A DNA stretch of 9,102 bases from Comamonadaceae bacterium (GCA_947458345.1 CANHBU010000052.1:1-9102), one strand, 5' to 3'. Counted from the first letter of the stretch, positions 1-8,007 are shown. Notes: generated by a model not told the origin, from the sequence alone. Translations and numbers: made by a program.

Positions 1-2139
1 CCCCTGGGTGATGATGCTTGGGTCGATGCCGGCGCTGTCGTGGGCCACCCGGTTGCCTATCACGACATCGACCTCGGTGCCACTGTCGGCCAGAGCCATG
101 CAGATGTCCACTGTGGTGCCGGGCTGTCCGTACTTGACGGCATTGAGCATCAGGTTCATGAAGGCCCGAACCATGAGCATGGTCGACACCTGGACAAAGA
201 AAAAATGCTCGCTGCTGTGCACTTCGATGCGCATGTCGCGCGCCCTGGCCAGGTCGCGCACCTGCGCAATCGCATCTTCAAGCAAATCGTCGATCAGCCG
301 CTCACTCAAGTCCCACTGCTCGCTGTGGGCTCGGCTTTCAAACAGGAACCCGTCCATCAACTGCATCAGCTGATCGGCGTGGCCCGTCACCCGTCCCACC
401 TCGGCCAGCCACGGCCCATGGCCTTGGCCGAGAACCTTCATCTGCTGGGTGACCGCCAAAATAGAGGCCACGGGCGTGCGCATGTCGTGCGACAAAAAGC
501 GCAGGGCCTGATCGCGCTGCGCCTGCGACTGCTTGAGCTCGGTGACATCGACCAAGGTCAGCAGGCGCAGTCCGCGCGCCTGGCTGGTGTGGAAAGTGCT
601 GGTCTTGAGGTAGACATCCCGGCTGCCAGCCGGGCTTTCGATGCGAAGGCTGTCTTGGCTGCGCTTGGCCAGCTCGGTCAGCTCAGACCACTGCGATGCA
701 GGCAGGCCCAGATCACGCGCCAGTTGCACCAAGCTGCCAGGAGCGGGGCCGGCGCCCAACTCAGACATGCGGGCATTGAGCTGCAGCACTTGGTCCTGAG
801 CGTCGATCAGGGCCAGCGCCTCGGGCAAGTGTTCGATGGCCTGCGCCAACAAGTTGAGCTGCTGGCCCTGCGAATCGATGGCCTGGTCCAGCGCCTGCTC
901 CACCCGGACCATCTCACCGCTGAGCAGGCCCGTCGCTGAGCGAGCTGAGGGCAAAGCCCGCAATTCGCGCGACTTGCGGTACATGTAACGCAAATTGCCA
1001 TCGAGCCGACGCCAAATCCACACCACAGTGAGCACCAGCAAGGTCAGCCACAAAGGGGCAAAGTCAAACCACCAGCCCCAGCCGAGCATGGCAGCGGTGG
1101 CGCCCAAGGGCAAGCCCAGCGCGAGCGCATAGATCAAGAGGCGCATGCGACCGGGCCGCCAGAACAGGCTGGTGGCCACAACCAAGAACAAGGCCAGGCT
1201 GCTCCAGCCCATCACCGCGGCATCGGAGACCACCCGCACCCAGCGCTGGGTCAGGTGGGCATTGGCGACGCTGGCCAAGATGGCCACGCCTGGCGTTGCC
1301 GCCGTGGCCGAGCCCGAATAGATCGTGGCATGCTGATCACCGAGCACCGGATCGGTCACCCCCAAAAAGAGCAAGGTGCCGCGCAAGGGCGGCAGCGGCT
1401 TGCTGACATCGAGCAGGTCGATCAAGGAGTAGGTGCGAAAGCCCACAGCCGGATCGACCATGGGAAAGCGCAGGTAATCGCCTGGTGGCAAGGGTTGTGA
1501 TTGCAGCAGCCCGGCGGCCTCGAGCATGGCAATCGAAAAGTGCGCCTGGTCAGCCAACCGCGTTTGCACCCCGCGAATAATCCCGTCACCTTCGAACCGG
1601 ACATGGATATGGCCGCTGCCACGCGCGGCGCGCTCGAGCGCCGGCGGTGCCCATTGCCAGGGATCGGCAGCCGGTGGCGCCTGCATCAGCGGCAAGGCCT
1701 GCGACATGACCTTGGGCAACACCACCGGCAGCCGGGCCATCTGCGCAGCCAGCGGCTCATCGGCCGGCACCGAATTGGTAAACAGCAGATCCAGACCCAA
1801 GACCCGTGGCGCCTGATCTTCTTGCAGCAGGCGCTCCATCAGCGTGGCAAAGTGCCGCCGCGAGATCGGCCATCCGCCCAGCTCGAGCCGGGTGCGCTCA
1901 TCGATGGCCACCAAGACCACTTCGGGCGAGGCCTGAAAACCGATCCAGATGCTCAGCTGGTCGTAGATGCGCTTGCCCACAGCGCTGCCAGCAGGCGTCC
2001 AGACCAGCGTGGCCAGCAGCAAAAGCCCGGCGACCAGCGTGATTGCAAATTCGGGCAGCCCGCGCCATCTCAGAGATGAGGGCGCAAGCGTCCGGGCCGC
2101 AGGCGCGCGGCCCTCATTGGGGTCGGTGGGCTCGGACAT
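1..2139 (-). CDS. CHASE2-domain sensor histidine kinase (partial, C-terminus beyond the window)
   Basis: The frame is open from ATG 2139 to the window edge, giving 713 codons without a stop. It encodes a membrane sensor kinase. Residues about 30-47 form a first membrane helix. About 50-300 resemble a CHASE2 extracytoplasmic sensor domain (VVLVAIDERT near 74-83, VLGLDLLF near 113-120). Three further hydrophobic helices follow at about 306-327, 333-352 and 361-377. A PAS-like segment lies at about 430-535. The dimerisation/phosphoacceptor H-box is FLSHDMRTP with His551, and the ATPase N-box is MNLMLNAVKYG with Asn666. The glycine-rich ATP-lid boxes should lie beyond position 1. The start follows the response regulator stop by 29 bases and has a GGGTGA site 7 bases upstream. 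The ligand of CHASE2 domains is generally unknown. Its position at the end of the exporter operon suggests it phosphorylates the adjacent regulator in response to an envelope or external signal (inference). The family call is firm; the signal is not known. Confidence 0.9.
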   Translation of the reverse strand, partial: MSEPTDPNEGRAPAARTLAPSSLRWRGLPEFAITLVAGLLLLATLVWTPAGSAVGKRIYDQLSIWIGFQASPEVVLVAIDERTRLELGGWPISRRHFATLMERLLQEDQAPRVLGLDLLFTNSVPADEPLAAQMARLPVVLPKVMSQALPLMQAPPAADPWQWAPPALERAARGSGHIHVRFEGDGIIRGVQTRLADQAHFSIAMLEAAGLLQSQPLPPGDYLRFPMVDPAVGFRTYSLIDLLDVSKPLPPLRGTLLFLGVTDPVLGDQHATIYSGSATAATPGVAILASVANAHLTQRWVRVVSDAAVMGWSSLALFLVVATSLFWRPGRMRLLIYALALGLPLGATAAMLGWGWWFDFAPLWLTLLVLTVVWIWRRLDGNLRYMYRKSRELRALPSARSATGLLSGEMVRVEQALDQAIDSQGQQLNLLAQAIEHLPEALALIDAQDQVLQLNARMSELGAGPAPGSLVQLARDLGLPASQWSELTELAKRSQDSLRIESPAGSRDVYLKTSTFHTSQARGLRLLTLVDVTELKQSQAQRDQALRFLSHDMRTPVASILAVTQQMKVLGQGHGPWLAEVGRVTGHADQLMQLMDGFLFESRAHSEQWDLSERLIDDLLEDAIAQVRDLARARDMRIEVHSSEHFFFVQVSTMLMVRAFMNLMLNAVKYGQPGTTVDICMALADSGTEVDVVIGNRVAHDSAGIDPSIITQG

Positions 2140-2168
2140 GATCGATCACCCAGCCGGCGCGACCGGCC

Positions 2169-2873
2169 TCAGTCTTCCTGCCCAGCCGCGGCGTAGGTGA
2201 TGAGCTGGTAGCCAAAGCCGTGCACCGAACGCAAGCGCAGACTCGACATCCCGTTGAGTCCGAGCCGCGAGCGGATGCGCGAGATGTGCACATCGAGGGT
2301 GCGCGAAAAAGGATCGTCTTCGCGCCCCCAGACCTCCTGCATCAGACGCTCGCGCGCCAGTGAGCGGTCGGCGTTTTCAAACAGAAAGCGAGCGAGCTCG
2401 AACTCCTTGCCGGAAAACTGCGCCTTGCCACCGGCCCAGGTGATTTCCCGCTCGACCAGATCAAAGGTATAGCCGTGATAGATTTGCGCCCCCGTGCCTT
2501 GGCGAATTGGGTAGATGCGCCGCTGCAAGGCGGCGATGCGGGCCAGAAATTCGGCTGGCCGAAGCGGCTTGACGCAGTAGTCCTCAGCGCCGGCTTCCAA
2601 GGCGGTGACGATGGCCTGCTCGTCGTGCACCGCTGTCAGGAAGATGACCGGCGTTTCGCTCTGAAACGAGCTGCGCAGATGCTTGAGCACCTTGATGCCG
2701 TCCTGATCGGGCAGCTTCCAGTCAAACACCAGCAGATCAAAGGTATGGCGGTTCAAAGCCGATAAAAATGCGCGGGCGGTGTCGAAGGTGGCGGTGCTGT
2801 GACCTGCCGATTCAACCACCTGGGCCAGATGCCGGGACAAGGTGGGGTCATCCTCCAAGATGCCGATATGCAT
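2169..2873 (-). CDS. OmpR/PhoB-type response regulator transcription factor
   Basis: The 234-residue protein has the usual OmpR-family length and layout. The N-terminal receiver domain (about 1-120) shows the acidic pocket Glu7-Asp8-Asp9, the phosphorylation site Asp51 in LLVFDWKLPD, the switch Thr80 in PVIFLTA, and Lys102 in DYCVKPLRP. The C-terminal winged-helix DNA-binding domain (about 127-228) shows the family pattern FSGKEFELARFLFEN, then LDVHISRIRSRLG and VHGFGYQL. The start at 2873 is supported by an AAAAGG ribosome site 8 bases upstream. The gene lies 27 bases after hlyD and 29 bases before the CHASE2 kinase, so the kinase is the obvious cognate partner. A likely target is the promoter of this same secretion operon, near 7595-7641, but that is inference. 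The family assignment is secure; the regulon cannot be read from the sequence. Confidence 0.93.
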   Translation of the reverse strand: MHIGILEDDPTLSRHLAQVVESAGHSTATFDTARAFLSALNRHTFDLLVFDWKLPDQDGIKVLKHLRSSFQSETPVIFLTAVHDEQAIVTALEAGAEDYCVKPLRPAEFLARIAALQRRIYPIRQGTGAQIYHGYTFDLVEREITWAGGKAQFSGKEFELARFLFENADRSLARERLMQEVWGREDDPFSRTLDVHISRIRSRLGLNGMSSLRLRSVHGFGYQLITYAAAGQED

Positions 2874-2900
2874 GCAGATACCTTTTGAAAATAGGAAGGC

Positions 2901-4052
2901 TCAGCGCTCGTTGAGGGCGCCAGAAAAAGTCTTGATCACAGGCTTGAGCAGGTAGCGCAAGACGCTGCGAGTGCGGGTCTTGATGTCGATGGTCGAGGTC
3001 ATGCCCGGCTTGAGCGCAACGCGCGCCAGGGCTTGGTTGCTCTGCTGGTTCTCTAGGCGGACCTGTACCCGGTAGAAACTGAGTGACTGGCCGTTGGGCC
3101 CCTGCTCGACCAGGGTGTCAGAGCTGATGTAGGTCAGCTTGCCCACCAACATGCCATAGACCGAAAAGTCAAAGGCATCGAGTTTGACCAGCACCGGCAG
3201 TCCCAGTTCGAGCTGGCCGATGTCCACCGGATTGACCTTGGCCTCAATCACCATGTCGCTCTCAGTGGGCGAGATCTGCATGGGCTCGTCGCCGGCGCGC
3301 AGCACGCCACCGACGGTGTTGATGCGCAAGTACTTGACGATGCCTGCCACCGGCGCGATGAGGTCAGTGTGCTCAAGCACGCTGCGCCGCTCGTCAAGCT
3401 TGTAGCGCTGCGAGGACAGTTCGTCTTCCAGACGGGTCACCTCGGTACGGGCCTCTTGCAAGTATTTGTTGCGCAGCTCGGCCAGGCGCGCCTCGATGTC
3501 GGTGACCTGGCGCAGTGCCCGCATGACTTCGACGCGGCTGACATCGCCCCCGCTGAGCAGGGCCTGGTTCATTTGCAGCTCTTCACGGGCCAGCTTGAGT
3601 GCTGCTTCCAGGGACTCAGTGGCATCGGTCAGGCCGGCCCGTCTTTGCGTGTAGAGCCTCTCCTGGGCAGAGACGAACTCAGGGTAAGCCTTCAGCGAGG
3701 GCGGGAACACCGGCTTGGTACCCAGGGATTCCGCCTTCGCTCGGATCAGGCCAGCTTGCAGAGCCGCGACCTTGGAGCGGCTTTCTTCATAGGCGGCATT
3801 GCTGCGGTCTTTTTCAAGCATGGCCAGGCGCTCCCCGGCTTTGACCTCCTGGCCTTCTTGCACCAAGATCTGCGCCAGTACCCCGCCGTCAGCAGCCTGA
3901 ATGATCTGCGTGCGGGCGCTGGTGATGATCGAGCCTTGGGCCCGCACGGTCTGGTCGATTTCGAACCAGGCGGCCCACCCGAGGAAGACGGTGAACATGG
4001 TCGCCAGAACCGCAATGATGGAGAGTCGAAAACCCGCTTTCTTCTCGCTCAT
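2901..4052 (-). CDS. HlyD-family type I secretion membrane fusion protein
   Basis: The 383-residue periplasmic adaptor would connect the inner-membrane ABC exporter to the TolC channel. A single N-terminal membrane helix spans about residues 9-30, leaving a short cytoplasmic tail and a large periplasmic part. The first lipoyl half-motif is at about 50-80 (ADGGVLAQILVQEGQEV) and the second at about 230-262 (LIAPVAGIVKYLRINTVGG). Between them lies a helical hairpin of about 85-228 rich in Leu, Glu and Arg. The beta-barrel and C-terminal region ends with the family-typical LKPGMTSTIDIKT near 348-359. It is shorter than E. coli HlyD because the hairpin is shorter, as in LapC/LssD-type adaptors. 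The ATG overlaps the ABC exporter stop as ATGA, with a strong AAGGAG site 7 bases upstream. That indicates translational coupling, and also that hlyD could still be translated on its own if the exporter frame terminates early. Confidence 0.93.
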   Translation of the reverse strand: MSEKKAGFRLSIIAVLATMFTVFLGWAAWFEIDQTVRAQGSIITSARTQIIQAADGGVLAQILVQEGQEVKAGERLAMLEKDRSNAAYEESRSKVAALQAGLIRAKAESLGTKPVFPPSLKAYPEFVSAQERLYTQRRAGLTDATESLEAALKLAREELQMNQALLSGGDVSRVEVMRALRQVTDIEARLAELRNKYLQEARTEVTRLEDELSSQRYKLDERRSVLEHTDLIAPVAGIVKYLRINTVGGVLRAGDEPMQISPTESDMVIEAKVNPVDIGQLELGLPVLVKLDAFDFSVYGMLVGKLTYISSDTLVEQGPNGQSLSFYRVQVRLENQQSNQALARVALKPGMTSTIDIKTRTRSVLRYLLKPVIKTFSGALNER

Positions 4053-6199
4053 GCCGCTGCTCCTTGCTCCGTAGCGGCCGCACCGGCCGGTGCGGCGCCC
4101 TGCCCCTGAGGACGGCCCGCACTCAAGCGCTGCAGCACCGCGTCTTTGGGGCCATCCATGACAATCTGGTGGTTGGCCACGACGATGATCCGACTGACCA
4201 AGCGCAGCAAATCGGGCTTGTGAGTAACGACCACCAGCACGTCTTCGGGCTGCAGCGTACGCGCCAAGGCGCCCAAAATGTGCTGCTCGAGCGCACCGTC
4301 CATAGAAGCGGTGGGCTCATCGAGCAGCCAGATGCGGGGACGGCGCAGGAACACCCGGGTGAGGTTGACCAACTGCCGCTGTCCGGACGACAGGCCGGTG
4401 CCGCCCTCGCTGATCGTCTGCTGCAGACCCTGCGCGTGGGGGCTGATCACAGACTGCATGAGGCCGGTTACACGGGCGGCCTCGAGGATGACGTCGTCGC
4501 CCGGATCGATCAAGCCCAAAATGAGATTCTCACGCAGACTGCCCGCAAAAAGACGTCCTTCCTGCTGCAGGTAGCCCACCTTCTCGGCCAGGGCCGGCTT
4601 GGAGACATGGGCCAAGTCCAAGCCGTCGATCTTGACCAGGCCCGCCTACGGCTTGTACATGCCGCTGAGCAGCCGCAGAAAAGTGGTCTTGCCGGCACCG
4701 ATGGGGCCGAGCACACCGATCTTCTCCCCGGGGCGAATCTGAAGTTCGGCAATGGCCAGCGCCTGGCCCTGTCCGTAGCTGGCCGCCACCTTCTCGAAGG
4801 AGTAATGGCCCTTGATGGTCTGCGGCGCAATGGCCTGCTCTTGTCCGTGATGGTCGTCTTGCAAGGTCCAGATGCGATCGAGGCCCTGCAAGGCGGTACG
4901 GGTGTGGGCCCACTGAATGAGCCGGTCAGGCAAGGCCGCGACCGGGCCGAGCACACGGCCAGACAAAATAGAGCAGGCGATCAAGCCACCCATGGTCAGC
5001 TCACCACGAGAAATCTGCAGCGAGCCGATAGCGACCAAGAGCACATAAGAAACTTGCTGCATGCCAGCGGCCATGAACTGCGAGTACTCGCTGACACGCC
5101 GCATTTCCTGCTCCACATCGCGGGCCTCGTCGGTGTTGCTGATCCAGCGCGAGAGCATGCGCCAGCCGCTTTGCCCCGACTTAATGGTCTCCGCACCTTC
5201 GACGGTTTCAACCAGCAGGCCGGTCTTGAAATTGCTGGCCGCGTTGGCCTTTTTGCTCAAAGCGTCAACCCGCCTGCGGTAGATCAGACCCAGGGTCAGC
5301 GCCATGCAGAAAAAGATCAGTGGAATCACAGCGAGCCAACCGCCCACCCAGGCGATGACCAGCAGGAAGAGCAACGCGAAGGGCACATCGATTATGAGGT
5401 GCGAGGTCAGCGCCGTGAGAAAGCTGCGCACCGTCTCGTAACCCCTAAGCTGAGAGGCCAGCGAGCCGACACTGCGAGGCAGTTGATCGAGCCGAATGGC
5501 CAGAAAGCGGCTGTAGACCTCACGCGCCAGCTTCTGGTCAACATGATCGACCAACTTCTCGAACAGGCGCGAGCGTGCCAACTTGGCCAAGGTCTCAAAA
5601 AATATGGCCAGCAGCACCCCGGTGGTCAGCACCCAAAGGGTCTGGCTGGCGCCGGTAGGCACCACGCGGTCATAAATCTGCATGCTGTAAAACGAAGTGG
5701 CCAGGGCGATCAGGTTGATCATGAGGCCGGCCGTGGCGCCCTCGACCCAGATGCGCTTGTTCGAAAAGACCTCGCGCTTGATGAGCTTGTAGACCTCGCT
5801 GCCCGAGGGGTCGTAGGGCCGAGCCAGCTTGAGTTTGGCCACCGTCCAGTCGCTCAGGGCGTGCAAGGGCGTTTCGGTCCAGCGGTTGGTGGCCTGATCA
5901 TAGGTCTCGGTCAGCCACTCGTTTTGCGCGGTGCGTCCGCGCAGCAAAGCCCAACCCTGATCGGCGCGGTAGATCAGGCAGGGGCAGGCCGACGGATCAA
6001 CCGAGGCAGAACGCAGCCAGCGCGCAGGGGGCAGTTGCAAAGAGCGCAGCAAGTCATCGATGCTCTGGCGCGCGGTCTTGGACGCCGGCTCCACGGGTTC
6101 GGCATCGATCTTCTCGAGGACAGCCTGCAAGGCCAGTCGATCCAGCGCCTCGGACTGCACCTGGGCCAGCCGCATCAGCAGGGGAAACAAAATATTCAT
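4049..6199 (-). pseudogene. Type I secretion ABC exporter (LapB/LssB type), interrupted by an in-frame TAG
   Basis: The continuous frame of 716 codons has the usual length of RtxB/LapB-like permease-ATPases but contains an amber codon at position 518 (4646-4648). Residues 1 to about 130 form a C39-peptidase-like domain without the catalytic Cys and His motifs. A six-helix transporter region follows at about 155-430. The nucleotide-binding domain has Walker A GPIGAGKT at 498-505, the Q-loop in GYLQQEGRLF, the signature LSSGQ at 603-607, Walker B LLDEP at 625-629, and the H-loop His660 in VVTHKPD. The stop falls between Walker A and the signature, so the 517-residue truncated product could not hydrolyse ATP. 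Downstream codons stay in the same frame to the TGA at 4049. A single change such as CAG to TAG would explain it. The chosen ATG follows the tolC stop by 13 bases, with TAAGG (overlapping that stop) as a distant ribosome site. Whether the gene is dead, read through or misread is unresolved. Confidence 0.85.
4646..4648 (-). other. In-frame amber codon within the ABC exporter ATPase domain
   Basis: The plus strand reads CTA here, which is TAG in the exporter frame. It sits between GMYKP and AGLVKIDG, a loop just after the Walker A helix where relatives usually carry a polar residue such as Gln or Glu. No frameshift is present: both flanks are in the same frame and both match the family. The following base is G, so there is no well-known read-through context such as TAG-CAR-YYA. 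Confidence 0.9.
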
Positions 6200-6212
6200 G
6201 GGCGAATGAACC

Positions 6213-7526
6213 TTAGGGCTGACCGGTGGGTTGAAGGGGAGTGCCCAGACCCGAGACGATGGCGGCAACCCCCTCGGACAGCACCGCCAGGCGCCAGGTC
6301 GCCGTCACATAGGCGGCCTCGACCTCGGCCAGGGTGGTCTGCGCCTGGGACAGCTCACGCGCCGCGTTCATCACTTCGACCCAGGTCTTGCGTCCGGCCA
6401 GAAACTGCCGATCCCAAGAGGCCACCATGGCCTGAACCGAACGCAAACCCGCCAGCAAACTGACGCGGCGCTGCTGCTGGCTGCGTGCCGACACATGCTC
6501 CAAACTGATCTGCTCAATCAGGCTGCGCCGCGCCGCCTCGACATCGCCTTGCAGAGCCTGCAGCCGGGCATTGGCGGCATCGACGCCCGAGACCGCCGAC
6601 AAGCCGGCCCCCGGGGTGGCAGACAAGCCAATGAAAAAGCGGTTGGCCGAGCTCAGCCCGGAGGCGCTGAAGCTGCCTTGTTGATGCTCGGCCCGCGCAT
6701 ACACCTCTGGCATAAGCTGGGCCCTTCGGATCTGCACGTCCATCTCCTGCTGGCGCATCTGCGCCTCGAACTTGAGCGCCGTCGGGCTGTTGCGCCAGGA
6801 CCGCTCGAGCAACGACTCCAGCGGATCGATAGGCTCGACTGGCCCGATGTCCAGGCCTTCGAGCTGGGCGCCCTCGATGCGCTGGCCCGTCAACTGTTCC
6901 AGACGCGCAAGCGCCGAGGTCTGCTGCGCCTGCGCCAGCGCCAGCTCGGCCTGGGTTTGCTCGAGCCGGCCCTGGGCCATGACCGAGTCCGCCACTGCCG
7001 ATATGCCGCCCTCGACCCGCCGCTCGATCAAAGCGACCAGCCGCTGGTGCGTCTGCACGCTCTCGCGCAGGGCCACAAGCTTTTGATGACCAGCGCGCCA
7101 TTCGCCCCAGGCCTGAATGGTGCGCAGCGCCAGTTGCAAGCGCGTTTCTTCCATCTGGGCAACCGCGGCCGCCGTTGCCGCCTCGGCGCGCCCCACACCA
7201 GCCGTCAGGCGTCCGGCTGTCCACAAGGGCTGCTGCAGGCGAAAGGTGATGACGCGGCTGTCCTTGTTGTAAGACGCGTCCTGGTTGGAGGCGCTGACCT
7301 GCTCGACGGATACCGACGGGGTCGGAAAGAACTGCCAATTGGCCCCTTTGATCTCGGCCTGCGAAGCGCGCACCAAATTGGCCTGGCTTTGCAGCGAGGG
7401 GTTGCTGTCAAAGGCCAAATTGAGCAAGTCGACCATGCCAGCGGCCTGTGCCGACGCGGCGGCCAGCGACAAGACCAGGGCCCAAGACAGTCTCCGCTTG
7501 TCTGGCAGCATGCGAAAAAGAGTCAT
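6213..7526 (-). CDS. TolC-family outer membrane channel protein of the type I secretion system
   Basis: From ATG 7526 the product is 437 residues. It starts with a signal peptide: basic residues Lys10-Arg12, a hydrophobic core at 13-26, and a probable cleavage after AQA at residue 28. The mature protein is a TolC/OEP-type channel with two repeated helical halves, rich in Ala, Leu, Gln and Arg. A motif near the mature start (LLNLAFDSNPSLQSQ) is typical of the first OEP repeat, and an equivalent region appears around residues 230-250 (ESLLERSWRNSPTALKFEAQM). It should form a trimer linking the outer membrane to the HlyD adaptor. The frame extends upstream to 7673 with other possible starts at 7592, 7559 and 7511. 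None has a good ribosome site, and 7526 was chosen because it gives a normal signal peptide. It is the first gene of the operon, with the ABC exporter starting 13 bases after its stop. Confidence 0.88.
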   Translation of the reverse strand: MTLFRMLPDKRRLSWALVLSLAAASAQAAGMVDLLNLAFDSNPSLQSQANLVRASQAEIKGANWQFFPTPSVSVEQVSASNQDASYNKDSRVITFRLQQPLWTAGRLTAGVGRAEAATAAAVAQMEETRLQLALRTIQAWGEWRAGHQKLVALRESVQTHQRLVALIERRVEGGISAVADSVMAQGRLEQTQAELALAQAQQTSALARLEQLTGQRIEGAQLEGLDIGPVEPIDPLESLLERSWRNSPTALKFEAQMRQQEMDVQIRRAQLMPEVYARAEHQQGSFSASGLSSANRFFIGLSATPGAGLSAVSGVDAANARLQALQGDVEAARRSLIEQISLEHVSARSQQQRRVSLLAGLRSVQAMVASWDRQFLAGRKTWVEVMNAARELSQAQTTLAEVEAAYVTATWRLAVLSEGVAAIVSGLGTPLQPTGQP

Positions 7527-7594
7527 GGTGAGCCAACTGACCCTGGGCCATCGAGCCATCAAAAAGACAAAGGTAGAGTAAAACGCGCACATCA

Positions 7595-7611
7595 GGCCGC
7601 TCTGAGCGGCC
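7595..7611. repeat. Perfect 17-base palindrome in the tolC upstream region
   Basis: GGCCGCTC and GAGCGGCC flank one central base. It lies just downstream of the CATAAT box, so it would be at the very 5' end of the transcript. It could act as an operator or as a 5' stem-loop in the mRNA. There is no T-tract on either side, so it is not an intrinsic terminator. Confidence 0.6.
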
Positions 7612-7616
7612 GACTG

Positions 7617-7641
7617 CTGAGCATTATGACCGAACTGAGCA
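7617..7641 (-). promoter_or_regulatory. Candidate promoter and regulator site of the secretion operon
   Basis: On the minus strand CATAAT (7623-7628) matches the -10 consensus in five of six bases. No good -35 is seen; the best is TCGATC with 16-base spacing, three of six. TGCTCAG occurs on both sides of the -10 (7635-7641 and 7617-7623), and a third copy of the core GCTCAG lies in the palindrome downstream. A poor -35 with nearby repeats is what an activator-dependent promoter would show. The site lies after the tRNA terminator and before tolC. This is a prediction by eye. Confidence 0.4.
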
Positions 7642-7690
7642 CGAGATCGACCCTCTGGCGCATTGGGCAACAAGGGCCCAAGCCGCCCAC

Positions 7691-7719
7691 AAAAAAGCCC
7701 GCAAGCGCACTTGCGGGCT
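7691..7719 (-). terminator. Intrinsic terminator downstream of tRNA-Pro
   Basis: A perfect 10-base stem, AGCCCGCAAG and CTTGCGGGCT, closes a 4-base loop and is followed on the minus strand by a run of T residues (six, one in the stem). It ends the merR/tRNA-Pro transcript and separates it from the tolC operon. The other strand has only a short GGGTTTT after the stem, so weak activity that way is possible. Confidence 0.85.
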
Positions 7720-7838
7720 GGGTTTTGGCGTGCGCGCTTGGAGGGCTTGGGCCGACCGGCCCGTGCGGGCTGCTCAAGGCCCCTTTAGCTTAGCCCGCCT
7801 TTAGGACCAAGTCGGCCAGATCAAGAACGCTGCGAATT
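7720..7838 (-). other. tRNA-Pro trailer region with small GC-rich hairpins, no gene seen
   Basis: Between the tRNA 3' end and the terminator there are about 120 bases without a convincing gene. Two short overlapping inverted repeats, 7749-7762 (GGGCC/GGCCC) and 7759-7770 (GCCCG/CGGGC), could form alternative hairpins in the precursor RNA. I see no second copy of the tRNA 3' end that would mark an integration site. Confidence 0.5.
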
Positions 7839-7915
7839 TGGTCGGTGTGAAAGGATTCGAACCTTCGACCCCTTGCACCCCATGCAAGTGCGCTACCAGG
7901 CTGCGCCACACACCG
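7839..7915 (-). tRNA. tRNA-Pro (anticodon GGG)
   Basis: A complete 77-base cloverleaf. The acceptor arms CGGTGTG and CACACCG pair fully, the D stem is GCGC/GCGC, and the anticodon stem is CTTGC/GCAAG with loop ATGGGGT. The T arm has the loop TTCGAAT with one G-T pair at its outer end. The anticodon is GGG, reading CCC and CCU proline codons. The discriminator is A, and CCA is encoded in the DNA (7839-7841). It closely resembles the E. coli Pro(GGG) tRNA. It has its own TATAAT box upstream and a terminator downstream. A short open frame across it is spurious. Confidence 0.97.
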
Positions 7916-7924
7916 AAGAGGTGG

Positions 7925-7930
7925 ATTATA
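7925..7930 (-). promoter_or_regulatory. -10 box of the tRNA-Pro promoter
   Basis: The minus strand reads a perfect TATAAT, ending 9 bases before the mature tRNA 5' end, so transcription would start only a few bases upstream of the tRNA. No good -35 hexamer is seen at 16 to 18 bases; the upstream sequence is very GC-rich. The position makes it a likely tRNA promoter, independent of merR. Confidence 0.65.
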
Positions 7931-8007
7931 GCCGCCCCGCACGCGCCCCTGCACGATACAAGCGGCCGCCCGACCCAAGCGCGCAGGCAGACCCACGCGC
8001 GATTGAT

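Noticed and set aside
40..939. A 299-codon open frame on the plus strand
   Set aside because: It lies antisense to the histidine kinase, whose H-box and N-box are clear in the minus-strand frame.
4049..4621. The exporter's C-terminal part as a separate gene starting at TTG 4621
   Set aside because: It has no ribosome site, begins in the middle of the ATPase domain, and shares the frame of the upstream part. It is better read as the remainder of one interrupted gene.
4064..6463. A 799-codon open frame on the plus strand
   Set aside because: It is antisense to the exporter gene and rich in Gln, His, Gly, Leu and Arg, as expected when a GC-rich coding strand is read backwards. The opposite strand has clear ABC transporter motifs.
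6231..7793. A 520-codon open frame on the plus strand
   Set aside because: It is the antisense shadow of the TolC-type gene and also runs through the terminator and into the tRNA trailer. It shows no recognisable domain.
7839..7915. tRNA-Pro as an integrated-element attachment site
   Set aside because: No second copy of the tRNA 3' end and no integrase gene are visible in the window.
7790..7996. A 68-codon open frame across the tRNA-Pro
   Set aside because: It overlaps the whole tRNA gene and its promoter and has no family resemblance.
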